From positions 434,001 to 498,000 of the forward strand of contig CAVQZA010000004.1 of the NCBI GenBank assembly GCA_963718355.1: a stretch of 64,000 nucleotides of DNA. Direction: 5' to 3'. How positions within the stretch are numbered: position 1 is the first letter of the stretch; each line of letters begins with the position of its first letter. Made by a program: the position numbers and the translations under genes. Below are positions 7,671-15,875 of the stretch, piece after piece. The notes under the pieces are model-generated. The model was not told where the DNA came from and did not search any database. It saw nothing but the letters and a program-made list of their open reading frames with translations. This DNA is from CAVQZA01 sp963718355. GTDB lineage: Bacteria > Actinomycetota > Thermoleophilia > Gaiellales > Gaiellaceae.

Positions 7671-7833
7671 GTGTCCCTTCACGTGGCGTTGCCGCGCTCC
7701 TGGGTCGCGAGCACCAAGCGAGGCAAGGACGCAGGGCGCGTTCGTAGCCGGAGGCTACGGGCGCAACCGAGGACGCCGCATCGCGCCGTGTGATCGCGAG
7801 CCAGGAGCCCGGCGACGCCGCGTGGAGGGTCAC
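7671..7833. repeat. 163-nt near-perfect palindrome filling the sigma-amidase intergenic gap
   Basis: The arms 7671-7710 and 7794-7833 pair over 40 positions with 34 Watson-Crick pairs, 3 G-U pairs and 3 mismatches. A second, central hairpin (7738-7749 with 7753-7764, loop GGA) sits on almost the same axis. The element begins 4 nt upstream of the sigma -10 box and ends 1 nt before the amidase stop codon. It encodes nothing recognisable. The form fits a palindromic intergenic repeat or a non-autonomous mobile element. Confidence 0.85.
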
Positions 7834-7834
7834 A

Positions 7835-9922
7835 TCACAGGTGGAGAACCGCGGTACTCGTGTTGCCGACCGCGTCCGTCGCCGTCGCGGTGAACCTGGT
7901 CGGCTGCGGCGAGGAAACCCAGAACGTGACGAGGCCCGGCTGCTTCACGGTCTTCACGTAGCGCTTCCATGGAGTGCCGCGGACCGTCAGCGTCACGGTG
8001 CCGGGCTCCGAAAGCCTGAACTCGAGCGCGTTCGCCGAGACGAGCGTCAGCGTGGGCGCGGTCGAGTCGGCGATGAACGTCGCCGTGTGCGTCGCCGGCC
8101 CCGACGGCTCGTCGAGCACCAGAGCAGCTTTGTAGGTGCCGTCTGGCACAGGCGTTCCGTCCGCGAGCGCCCCGTTCCACGTGAGCGTCTCCGGCCCGGC
8201 TTCGAGCAGGCCGCTGAACGGCGTCGCGATCACGTTCCCGCCCGCGTCCAGGATCTGGAGGACGCCGTTGGCCGGGTACACGAGCTGGAAGCTGGTGGTG
8301 AGGAGCTTCGTCGGCCCGTTCCCGTTCGGCGAGAACGCCGGGGAGACGGCGAAGTTCGCCAGGGTGCGGTCGATCGTGATCGGCTGGCTCAGCGTCACCG
8401 GCGCGCCCTCGGCGGCCGTCGCCGTGAGCGCGATCGTGTAGGGGCCGTCCGCGACGCCCGTCCCGTCGAAAGTGAAGCTCTGCTTGCCGGCCGGAAGCAG
8501 CTGCGTGAAGAGCGTCGCGGTCGGGACGCCGGCCGCGTTGACGAGCGTGCCGGTGACCGAGGCGGAGACGCCGAGCATGTAGGAGATCGTGGCCGTGTCG
8601 TTCACCCCGTCGCTGTTCGGGCTGATCGCGGCCGGGCTCACGGTCAGCGCCGTCAGCAGGAGCGTCGGCGGCGGTACGCCCTTCACGGTGAAGATGCCCG
8701 TCGCGGGCCGCACCGAGTCGCCGGCCGCCATCGTCCACGAGTAGCGGCCCGGCGCAGTCTTGCTCGAGTCGTAGCTCCAGGAGATCGCGGTGCCCGTGCC
8801 GCCGCCACCCGCCACTTTCGTGCCGCTCTTGTCGGCAATCGTCATCGTCCACGGCAGCGGCTTGGACAGCTTGCCGGTGAAGCGAAGCAGCTCGCCGACC
8901 TTGCCCTGCTCGAGCGGCGCGTACAGCTTCGGGCCGCCGGTCGCGGCGACGCTCTGGGCGATCGACGGGAGCTCGTTGTAGAGAGCGGTGCCGGGGCACT
9001 CGGTGAAGTAGACGTCGCGGTGGCCGGAGATCGCGCGCAGGTTGACCGGGATCCCCTTCGGGAACTTCGCGTTGCCGCCCGAAAGCACGTTCACGAAGGA
9101 GAGCGGGTCGATGTGCGCGACGTCGAGGCGCCAGGCGAGGAGCTTGACGAGCGAGGCACGGGCAGCGGCCGAGATCCCCGTGGAGGTGTAGGTGCCGATC
9201 AGCGCGATCCCGACGGAGCCGTTGTTGAAGCCGAGTGCGTGGGCGCCGACGACCGCCTTGTCGATACCGCCGTAGCGGCCCTCGAAGACCTGGCCGTACT
9301 TGTCGACGAGAAAGTTGTAGCCGATGTCGTTCCAGCCGTTCCCCTTCACGTGGTAGACGTAGTCGCCACGCACGATCGCCGCGGACTCGGCCGGCGTGTA
9401 GTTGTTGGTGTTCACCGTGTGGTGGATCACCGCGAAGCGGAGCTCGGGGGCGTAGACGGGCACCTTGTCGCGCCTGATCGACTCGTCCGCTCCCCACGAT
9501 TCGCGAGGGATGATCATCGGCGAGCCCGCGATCGTGAGTCGCCGCGCGGCGATCTTCTCGATTGGGCTCCAGAGGAAGTAGGCGCGCAGCCGCACGACGC
9601 GGCCGTTGAACCGGTACTGGATCGCGTCGGCCGGGCCTGTCCACTCTGCGGCGCCCTTGCGCCAGCCGCTGCCGTCGCGGCCCCAGTCGTCGTCGGCCGA
9701 GAGCCAGGCGCTCCAGCGGCCCGCGAGACTGCGCGTGCGGAACTGCGGCGTGCCGGTGCCCTGCCAGTGCAGGCCGACCATGTCGAATCGGGCCGACGGC
9801 GCGACGGCGAGCGAGCGCCCGCCGTGTAAGGGAACGTTCCGCGCGACGATCGTCACGTCGGTGGCATGCGCGGCCCCCGCGAACGCGAGTGCCGAAACGG
9901 CGGCTATGAAAAGAGTGCGCAC
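7835..9922 (-). CDS. Secreted N-acetylmuramoyl-L-alanine amidase (PGRP/Amidase_2) with C-terminal FlgD-like Ig repeats
   Basis: 695 residues with a signal peptide (about 1-20, cut near AHA). The amidase/PGRP domain lies at about 130-320: RESWGADE, VIHHTVNT, YNFLVDKYGQVFEGR and GHRDVYFTECPG. These supply the two histidines and one cysteine expected to bind zinc. The C-terminal half has at least two FlgD/CHU-type Ig-like repeats (SPNSDGVNDT, then SPNGNG), usually linked to surface attachment. It should cleave the lactyl-peptide bond of peptidoglycan outside the cell. The GTG start at 9922 gives a clean signal peptide. Confidence 0.9.
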   Translation of the reverse strand: MRTLFIAAVSALAFAGAAHATDVTIVARNVPLHGGRSLAVAPSARFDMVGLHWQGTGTPQFRTRSLAGRWSAWLSADDDWGRDGSGWRKGAAEWTGPADAIQYRFNGRVVRLRAYFLWSPIEKIAARRLTIAGSPMIIPRESWGADESIRRDKVPVYAPELRFAVIHHTVNTNNYTPAESAAIVRGDYVYHVKGNGWNDIGYNFLVDKYGQVFEGRYGGIDKAVVGAHALGFNNGSVGIALIGTYTSTGISAAARASLVKLLAWRLDVAHIDPLSFVNVLSGGNAKFPKGIPVNLRAISGHRDVYFTECPGTALYNELPSIAQSVAATGGPKLYAPLEQGKVGELLRFTGKLSKPLPWTMTIADKSGTKVAGGGGTGTAISWSYDSSKTAPGRYSWTMAAGDSVRPATGIFTVKGVPPPTLLLTALTVSPAAISPNSDGVNDTATISYMLGVSASVTGTLVNAAGVPTATLFTQLLPAGKQSFTFDGTGVADGPYTIALTATAAEGAPVTLSQPITIDRTLANFAVSPAFSPNGNGPTKLLTTSFQLVYPANGVLQILDAGGNVIATPFSGLLEAGPETLTWNGALADGTPVPDGTYKAALVLDEPSGPATHTATFIADSTAPTLTLVSANALEFRLSEPGTVTLTVRGTPWKRYVKTVKQPGLVTFWVSSPQPTRFTATATDAVGNTSTAVLHL

Positions 9923-9965
9923 AACTTGACCCTTTTCCAGAGTAGGGGCAACTCCCCTTCCCTGC

Positions 9966-9971
9966 TACGCT
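9966..9971 (+). promoter_or_regulatory. Candidate -10 box (TACGCT) for the nfeD-slipin operon
   Basis: TACGCT lies 9 nt before the nfeD GTG in the 58-bp divergent gap shared with the amidase gene. Its closeness to the start implies a very short or absent 5' leader. An opposite-strand TACTCT (9944-9939) could serve the amidase gene. Confidence 0.45.
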
Positions 9972-9980
9972 CAAAGAGCT

Positions 9981-11267
9981 GTGAACGCAGGACTTTTACG
10001 CTGGGTCCTCGTCCCGCTCGCCGCGGTCGCGGCACTGCTCGCCCTCGCCGCCCCGAGCCACGCAGCCACGCCACGCGTGCTGGCGATCCATTTCGACACC
10101 GAGGTCAACCCGGTCACGCAGAGCTACCTCTCGGATGAGCTGAAGCGCGCCGCGAAGAACGGCTACAGCGCCGCCGTGATCCTGCTCGACACTCCCGGCG
10201 GGCTCTCCGACTCGATGCGGAAGATCGTCCAGGACGAGCTCGCGAGCCCGATTCCGGTGATCGTCTACGTCTCCCCGGAGGGCGCACGTGCGGCATCCGC
10301 GGGCGTGTGGATCTCGCAGGCCGCCGACCTGCTTGCGATGGCGCCGCAGACGAACATCGGCTCCTCGACGCCGATCGACTCGAGCGGCGCGAACATCAGC
10401 AGCGATCTGCGCCGCAAGGTCGTGAACGACGCGGCCGCGTCACTGCGCGCTCTCGCGAAGAGCCATGGCCGAAACGCGGTGTGGGCCGACGCGGCGGTTC
10501 GCAAGGCCTCGAACCTCACCGCGTCCGAGGCGCTGCAGATGAACGTGATCGACATGATCGCGCCGACGCTGCCCGCGCTCCTCGCGAAGTCCGACGGCTA
10601 CAAGACCGTGCCGAAGGGCTACACGCTGCACCTGGCCGGCGCACAGATCGACGAGGTCTCGATGGGCTTCCTCGACCAGGTCCTCAACACGCTCCTGAAT
10701 CCGAACCTGATCTCGCTGCTGTTCCTCGCCGGGATCGCGGGGATCGGGTTCGAGATCTTCCACCCGGGCGTCGTCTTGCCCGGCGCGCTCGGCGCAGTCG
10801 CGCTCGTGATCGCGCTGTTCGGCTTCTCGGTGCTGCCGTTCAGCTGGGGCGGAATCCTGCTGATCCTGCTTGGCGCGTTTCTCTTCGTCGCCGACGCGCA
10901 CGTCACATCGCCGCACGGCGCGCTCACCGTCGCCGGGCTGGTCAGTCTGATCGCAGGGATGCTGCTCCTCTTCCACAACGCGCCGGCTCCGTACAGGACC
11001 TCGTATCCGCTCGTGATCTCGATCGCCGTCGTGCTCGGCCTGTTCTGGGCGTTCCTCATCGGCAAGGCGGTGAAGGCAAAGCGGCTGGCGCCGAGAACGG
11101 GCGCGCAGCTGATGATCGGCGAGGTCGGAGAGGTCCGCAACGGGTTCGTGTATCTCGACGGCACGCTCTGGCAGGCCCACGCCGCGGGCGGCGAGCAACT
11201 CCGCGACGGCGAGGCGGTTCGCATCGTCTCGCGCGACGGCCTCGTTCTGACGGTCAGCCCGGAGTAG
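9981..11267 (+). CDS. nfeD: NfeD-family membrane serine protease (long form, ClpP-like)
   Basis: 428 residues. A signal peptide (1-29) is followed by a ClpP/crotonase-like serine protease domain (about 30-230), with LDTPGGLSDSMRKIV, the nucleophile serine in GARAASAGVWI, and TNIGSSTPI. Four or more membrane segments follow (about 235-360). A C-terminal OB-fold NfeD domain ends the protein (about 375-428, GEVGEVRNGFVYLDGTLW). Known relatives cleave the C-terminus of stomatin-like partners, and a slipin gene follows 9 nt downstream. Start GTG at 9981. Confidence 0.93.
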   Translation: MNAGLLRWVLVPLAAVAALLALAAPSHAATPRVLAIHFDTEVNPVTQSYLSDELKRAAKNGYSAAVILLDTPGGLSDSMRKIVQDELASPIPVIVYVSPEGARAASAGVWISQAADLLAMAPQTNIGSSTPIDSSGANISSDLRRKVVNDAAASLRALAKSHGRNAVWADAAVRKASNLTASEALQMNVIDMIAPTLPALLAKSDGYKTVPKGYTLHLAGAQIDEVSMGFLDQVLNTLLNPNLISLLFLAGIAGIGFEIFHPGVVLPGALGAVALVIALFGFSVLPFSWGGILLILLGAFLFVADAHVTSPHGALTVAGLVSLIAGMLLLFHNAPAPYRTSYPLVISIAVVLGLFWAFLIGKAVKAKRLAPRTGAQLMIGEVGEVRNGFVYLDGTLWQAHAAGGEQLRDGEAVRIVSRDGLVLTVSPE

Positions 11268-11270
11268 GAT
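11265..11270 (+). promoter_or_regulatory. Candidate internal -10 box (TAGGAT) before the slipin gene
   Basis: TAGGAT begins at the nfeD stop codon and ends exactly 6 nt before the slipin ATG. This is the leaderless spacing repeated elsewhere in the window, and it could give the slipin gene its own transcript. Confidence 0.4.
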
Positions 11271-11276
11271 CAGGAC

Positions 11277-12065
11277 ATGGTCGCCTCGTCAGGAGCACTC
11301 GTCGGCATTCTCGTCGCGGCGATCATCATCTTCCTGATCGTCCTGTTCCTGTTTGCGGCGATCAAGGTGGTGCGCGAGTACGAGCGCGGCGTGATCTTCC
11401 GGCTCGGCCGCCTGCTCGGCGCGCCCAAGGGCCCGGGCCTGTTCTTCCTGATCCCGATCGTCGACCGGATGGTGCGGATCGACCTGCGGACGATCACGCT
11501 CAACGTGCCGCCGCAGGAAGTGATCACCAAGGACAACGTGCCGGCGCGCGTGAACGCGGTCGCCTATTTCCGGATCGTCGATCCATCGATGGCCGTCGTC
11601 GCAGTCGAGAACTACCTCTCGGCGACGTCGCAGATCGCGCAGACCACGTTGCGCTCGGTGCTTGGCCAGCACGTACTCGACGAGCTGCTCTCCGAGCGCG
11701 AGAAGATCAACACGATCCTGCAGGCGATCATCGACGAGCAGACCGCCCCGTGGGGAATCAAGGTCTCGGTGGTCGAGGTCAAGGACGTCGAGATTCCGAG
11801 CGGGATGCAGCGGGCCATGGCGCGTCAGGCAGAGGCCGAGCGCGAGCGGCGCGCAAAGGTGATCGCGGCCGAGGGCGAGTTCCAGGCCGCCGAGCGCCTC
11901 AAGGACGCGGCGCTCGTGATCGAGGAGCATCCTGTCGCGCTGCAGCTCCGCTATCTGCAGACGCTGATCGAGGTCAGCTCCGCGGCCGGCTCCTCGACGA
12001 TCGTCTTCCCGCTGCCGCTCGAGTTCTACAGCGCCTTCATCGCGAAGGGCGACAAGGACAACTGA
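11277..12065 (+). CDS. Slipin/stomatin-like SPFH-domain membrane protein
   Basis: 262 residues. One N-terminal membrane helix (about 5-28) precedes an SPFH/PHB domain (about 30-200): VREYERGVIFRLGRL, KGPGLFFLIPIVDRM, NVPARVNAVAYFRI. Then come an alanine/glutamate-rich coiled coil (AMARQAEAERERRAKV) and a hydrophobic C-terminus, which in studied relatives is the NfeD cleavage site. It probably forms homo-oligomers that organise the membrane. The pairing with the long-form NfeD gene immediately upstream is a conserved bacterial and archaeal arrangement. Confidence 0.93.
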   Translation: MVASSGALVGILVAAIIIFLIVLFLFAAIKVVREYERGVIFRLGRLLGAPKGPGLFFLIPIVDRMVRIDLRTITLNVPPQEVITKDNVPARVNAVAYFRIVDPSMAVVAVENYLSATSQIAQTTLRSVLGQHVLDELLSEREKINTILQAIIDEQTAPWGIKVSVVEVKDVEIPSGMQRAMARQAEAERERRAKVIAAEGEFQAAERLKDAALVIEEHPVALQLRYLQTLIEVSSAAGSSTIVFPLPLEFYSAFIAKGDKDN

Positions 12066-12928
12066 GCGGAGAGCGTCGCCGCGACCCGCTCTCGGGCCGC
12101 GAGGTCATCATCGCACCGGGCCGGGCCGCGCGCCCCGGAGCCGGACGCGCCGCGGTCGAGCCGCCGACGGCCGACGAGCTCGAGCGCTGCCCGTTCTGCG
12201 AGGGCCGCGAGGACCGCACCCCGCCCGAGACGTTCGCGATCGGGCCGCCCGGCCGCGAGCCGGATTCGCCGGGCTGGTCGGTCCGCGTCGTCCCGAATCT
12301 CTACCCCGCGCTCGAGCGGCAGGAGGTCGTGATCTCCACGCCGCGGCATATCCGCTCGCTCGCGGAGTTGGACGACGCCGAGGTTGCCCTGATCGCCGAG
12401 GCCTGGCGCGCACGAGCCGCCGCGGAACCGGGCTACATCCACGCGCTCCTCAACGAGGGCCGCGAGGCGGGAGCGAGCCTGCCGCACTCCCATACGCAAC
12501 TGGCCTGGACGGGCGAGATCCCGCCGGCGGTCGCCACGGAACACACGGACGACACGAACTGCGCCTTGTGCGACCTCGTCACGAGCAATCAGAACGTCAT
12601 CACCGAGCGCGACGGGATTGTCGTGATCGCAAATCCCTTTGGCCGCCTGCCGTACGAGCTCCTGATCGCCCCACGCGACCACGACTCCGGCGGTTTTGGA
12701 GAGCGGCTCGAGGTCGCACTGGCGCTGCTGGCCGACTCGATTCGCCGGCTTCACGCGGTCGCGGCCGGGCCGGTACCGCTCAACGCGTGGCTCCACAACA
12801 GGGGCCACTGGCACTTCGAGCTCCTGCCGCGGCTGACCGTGATGGCCGGCCTCGAGCTCGGCGCCGGGATCTACGTCAACAGCGTTGACCCCGCGGCTGC
12901 TGCGGCCGAGCTGCGCGCCGCTCTCTAG
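12062..12928 (+). CDS. GalT-like nucleotidyltransferase (HIT superfamily)
   Basis: About 288 residues. The N-terminus reads RRDPLSGREVIIAPGRAARP, the hallmark opening of galactose-1-phosphate uridylyltransferases, followed by a zinc-type CPFC at about residue 45. The active-site region is ASLPHSHTQLAW, where GalT would have HPHxQ; a second CxxC (CALC) and a second HIT-like half follow. The probable role is transfer of UMP or AMP to a sugar 1-phosphate. No ATG, GTG or TTG exists between the slipin stop and the conserved N-terminus. The start is therefore inferred to be CTG at 12062, in a CTGA overlap. Confidence 0.82.
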   Translation: MSGERRRDPLSGREVIIAPGRAARPGAGRAAVEPPTADELERCPFCEGREDRTPPETFAIGPPGREPDSPGWSVRVVPNLYPALERQEVVISTPRHIRSLAELDDAEVALIAEAWRARAAAEPGYIHALLNEGREAGASLPHSHTQLAWTGEIPPAVATEHTDDTNCALCDLVTSNQNVITERDGIVVIANPFGRLPYELLIAPRDHDSGGFGERLEVALALLADSIRRLHAVAAGPVPLNAWLHNRGHWHFELLPRLTVMAGLELGAGIYVNSVDPAAAAAELRAAL

Positions 12929-13221
12929 ATCCGCGCGGCTTCTTCTTCGCGGAACTTGCGCGCCGCGTCGATCGCCGCGCCGAGGTTCAGGCCCTTGTCC
13001 TTCCCCTGCTTGATCAGCATCACCGTCTCGAGCGCGTCGACGTCGTAGATCCGTTGCTTCTTGCCCTTCGTCGGGATCTGCGCCTTGTTCGTCCAGTAGT
13101 CGAGCTGCATCTTCGAGATGCCCGCGATCTGGCACACCTGGCCCAGGTACAGCTCGAGCTTGTCGAGGTGTGCCGCGAGATCTATCGGTTCGAGCAGTTC
13201 CGCCTGTCGTGTGATCGCCAT
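12925..13221 (-). CDS. MerR-type helix-turn-helix DNA-binding protein
   Basis: 98 residues. The helix-turn-helix is at about 28-70: YLGQVCQIAGISKMQLDYW, then KGKKQRIYDVDALETVMLI, as in MerR/HspR-like regulators. No effector domain follows, only a short helical tail. It probably acts as a small transcription factor, with unknown target and ligand. The stop codon overlaps that of the convergent GalT-like gene at a shared CTAG. A TATA-rich stretch about 15 nt upstream of its ATG may be its promoter. Confidence 0.85.
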   Translation of the reverse strand: MAITRQAELLEPIDLAAHLDKLELYLGQVCQIAGISKMQLDYWTNKAQIPTKGKKQRIYDVDALETVMLIKQGKDKGLNLGAAIDAARKFREEEAARI

Positions 13222-13268
13222 AGCCGCGATCGCAGGTATATCGCCGCGCGGGCGAGATTGGAAGGGGG

Positions 13269-15875
13269 CTACTCGTCCTCTGCGTCGTCGTCGGAGTCGT
13301 CGTCCGCGTCCGGCTCGTCGTCGTCCTCGGGCTCATCCTCGTCCAGCTCCGGGTCGTCGAAGTCCACTTCGGCGACGGGCTCGGTGCCGGGCTCGGCCGT
13401 CGCCGCCTCGGGCTCCTCCGCCTCGACCACCGGGGCCAGGCTCGAAACGAGCTCCTCGCCGCGAAGGCGCATCACGATCACGCCCTGCGTCGCCCGGCCC
13501 ATGCGGCGGATTCCGTCGACCGGCATCTTGATCACGGTGCCGCCGGTCGAGATCAGCATCACCTGATAGCCGTCGCGCACGACCCGGGCGCCGGCGAGCT
13601 GGCCACGCGCCTCGGTGAGCTTCACGGTCTTCACGCCGAGCCCGCCGCGACCGGTGAGCCGGTACTCGGAGATCCGGGTGCGCTTGCCGTAGCCGTTCTC
13701 GGTCACGACGAGCAGGTCGGCGTCGTCCTCCGCGACGTTCAGCTCGATCACCTCGTCGCCCTCGCGCAGGGTCATGCCCTTGACGCCCTCGGTGGCGCGG
13801 CCCATCGCCCGCAGCGCGCTCTCGTGGAATCGCACGGCCTGGCCCTTGCGCGAGACCATCAGCACGTCGTTGTCGCCCGTCGAGTGTCGCACGCCGATCA
13901 GCTCATCGCCTTCGCGGAGCTTGATCGCGATGATCCCGTCGGCCTTGAGCGGCGTGTTGTAGTCGAGGAACCGTGACTTCTTCACGACGCCGCGCTTGGT
14001 GCCGAAGATCAGGTACTCCGCATCCTTGTAGTCGCGCGTCTGGAGGACGGCGCGGATCTGCTCGTCTTGCCGGAACGGCAGCAGGTTGACGATCGCGCGG
14101 CCCTTCGACTGCCGTGAGCCGAGCGGCAGCTCGTGCACCTTGAGGCGGTAGATCTTCCCGACCGAGGTCACGAAGAGCAGGAAGTCGTGCGTCGAGGCGA
14201 CGAAGAGGTGCTCGATGAAGTCCTCTTCCTTGAGATCCATCCCCATCACACCGACGCCGCCGCGGCGCTGCTCGCGGTAGGCGGTGACCGGGAGCCGCTT
14301 GATGTAGCCGGACTTGGTGATCGCGATCACCATGTCCTCCTCCGCGATCATGTCCTCGAGCTCGAGCTCCTCCTCTGCGGCGACAATCTCGGTGCGGCGG
14401 TCGTCGGTGCGCGCGTGGGTCTGCTTCAGCTCGAGCAGCTCCTCCTTGATCAGGCCGTCGATGCGTGTCTCGTCGCCGAGGATCGTGCGCAGCTCGGTGA
14501 TCCGCGCCTCGAGCTCGTCGTGCTCCTCGTCGATCTCCTTGCGCGCGAGCCCGGTCAACCGCGCGAGGCGGAGATCGAGGATCGCCTGGGCCTGCACCTC
14601 GGAGAGATCAAACTTGCTCATCAGACCTTCGCGCGCCGCATCGGTGTCGGCGGACTCGCGGATCAGCGCGATCACCGCATCGAGGTTGTCGAGTGCGATC
14701 AGGTAGCCGCGGAGGATGTGCGCGCGCTCTTCCGCCTTGCGGAGCTGGTACTGCGAGCGGCGGGTGACGACCTCGCGCTGGTAGTCGAGGTAGTGGCGGA
14801 CGAGCTCGAGCAGCGACAGCGTGCGCGGGACGCCGTCGACGAGGGCGACCGCGTTGTAGCCGAAGGTCGACTGGAGCCCGGTGTGCTTGAAGAGCTTGTT
14901 GAGCGCGACCTGCGGCACCGCATCGCGCTTCAGCTCGACCTGGATCCGCATCCCGGTCTTGTCGGAATGGTCGGCCAGGTCGGAGATCTCGGTGAGCACC
15001 TTGTCGTGGACGAGGTCGGCGATCTTCTTGATCACGCCCGCGTCGCCGCCCTTCTTGACGCCGTAGGGCAGCTCGGTGATCACGATCGCGCTTCGCCCGC
15101 CGCGCAGCTCCTCGATGTGGGCGCGGGCGCGCATCACGATCCGGCCGCGGCCGGTGCGGTAGGCGTCGCGGATGCCGCTGCGACCGACGATGATCGCGCC
15201 CGTCGGGAAGTCGGGGCCCTTGACGTGCTTCATCATGGCCTCGACATCGGTCTCCGGATCGTCGATCAACGCGAGGATCGCGTCGACGACCTCGGAGAGC
15301 TTGTGCGGCGGCATGTTCGTCGCCATCCCGACCGCGATGCCGGCGGCGCCGTTGACGAGCAGGTTCGGAAAGCGCGCCGGCAGGACGGTGGGCTGCTTGC
15401 GCGACTCGTCGTAGTTCGGCTCGAAGTCGACGGTGTCAGCGTCGATGTCGCGGAGGAGCTCCGTCGCGAGCTTCGTGAGCCGACACTCGGTGTAGCGCAT
15501 CGCGGCCGGCGGGTCGTCGTCGAGCGAGCCGAAGTTGCCCTGGCCGTCGACGAGCGGGTAGCGCATCGAGAACGGCTGCGCGAGCCGCACGAGCGTGTCG
15601 TAGATCGCCGAGTCGCCGTGAGGATGGTAGGCGCCCATCACTGCGCCGACGATCACCGCGCACTTCTTGTACGGCCGGTTCGGCTGCATCCCGTTCTCGT
15701 GCATCCCGTAGAGGACGCGCCGGTGGACGGGCTTCAGGCCGTCGCGCACATCCGGGAGCGCGCGCGAGACGATCACCGACATCGCGTAGTCCAGGAAGCT
15801 CGTGCGCATCTCCTGCTCGAGCTCGCGGCCCTCGATCCGGCCTGGGTTCAGTGGGCCAGTCTCTACCTCAGACAT
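13269..15875 (-). CDS. gyrA: DNA gyrase subunit A
   Basis: 868 residues. The catalytic Tyr128 is in AAMRYTECRL. The quinolone-determining segment reads HPHGDSAIYDTLVRLAQ, with Ser89 and Asp93 as in susceptible strains. The C-terminal beta-pinwheel carries a GyrA-box-like QRRGGVG, which supports gyrase rather than topoisomerase IV. A very acidic tail (Glu/Asp-rich, last 45 residues) ends the protein; such tails are thought to tune supercoiling. The ATG overlaps the gyrB stop by 8 nt. Confidence 0.98.
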   Translation of the reverse strand: MSEVETGPLNPGRIEGRELEQEMRTSFLDYAMSVIVSRALPDVRDGLKPVHRRVLYGMHENGMQPNRPYKKCAVIVGAVMGAYHPHGDSAIYDTLVRLAQPFSMRYPLVDGQGNFGSLDDDPPAAMRYTECRLTKLATELLRDIDADTVDFEPNYDESRKQPTVLPARFPNLLVNGAAGIAVGMATNMPPHKLSEVVDAILALIDDPETDVEAMMKHVKGPDFPTGAIIVGRSGIRDAYRTGRGRIVMRARAHIEELRGGRSAIVITELPYGVKKGGDAGVIKKIADLVHDKVLTEISDLADHSDKTGMRIQVELKRDAVPQVALNKLFKHTGLQSTFGYNAVALVDGVPRTLSLLELVRHYLDYQREVVTRRSQYQLRKAEERAHILRGYLIALDNLDAVIALIRESADTDAAREGLMSKFDLSEVQAQAILDLRLARLTGLARKEIDEEHDELEARITELRTILGDETRIDGLIKEELLELKQTHARTDDRRTEIVAAEEELELEDMIAEEDMVIAITKSGYIKRLPVTAYREQRRGGVGVMGMDLKEEDFIEHLFVASTHDFLLFVTSVGKIYRLKVHELPLGSRQSKGRAIVNLLPFRQDEQIRAVLQTRDYKDAEYLIFGTKRGVVKKSRFLDYNTPLKADGIIAIKLREGDELIGVRHSTGDNDVLMVSRKGQAVRFHESALRAMGRATEGVKGMTLREGDEVIELNVAEDDADLLVVTENGYGKRTRISEYRLTGRGGLGVKTVKLTEARGQLAGARVVRDGYQVMLISTGGTVIKMPVDGIRRMGRATQGVIVMRLRGEELVSSLAPVVEAEEPEAATAEPGTEPVAEVDFDDPELDEDEPEDDDEPDADDDSDDDAEDE

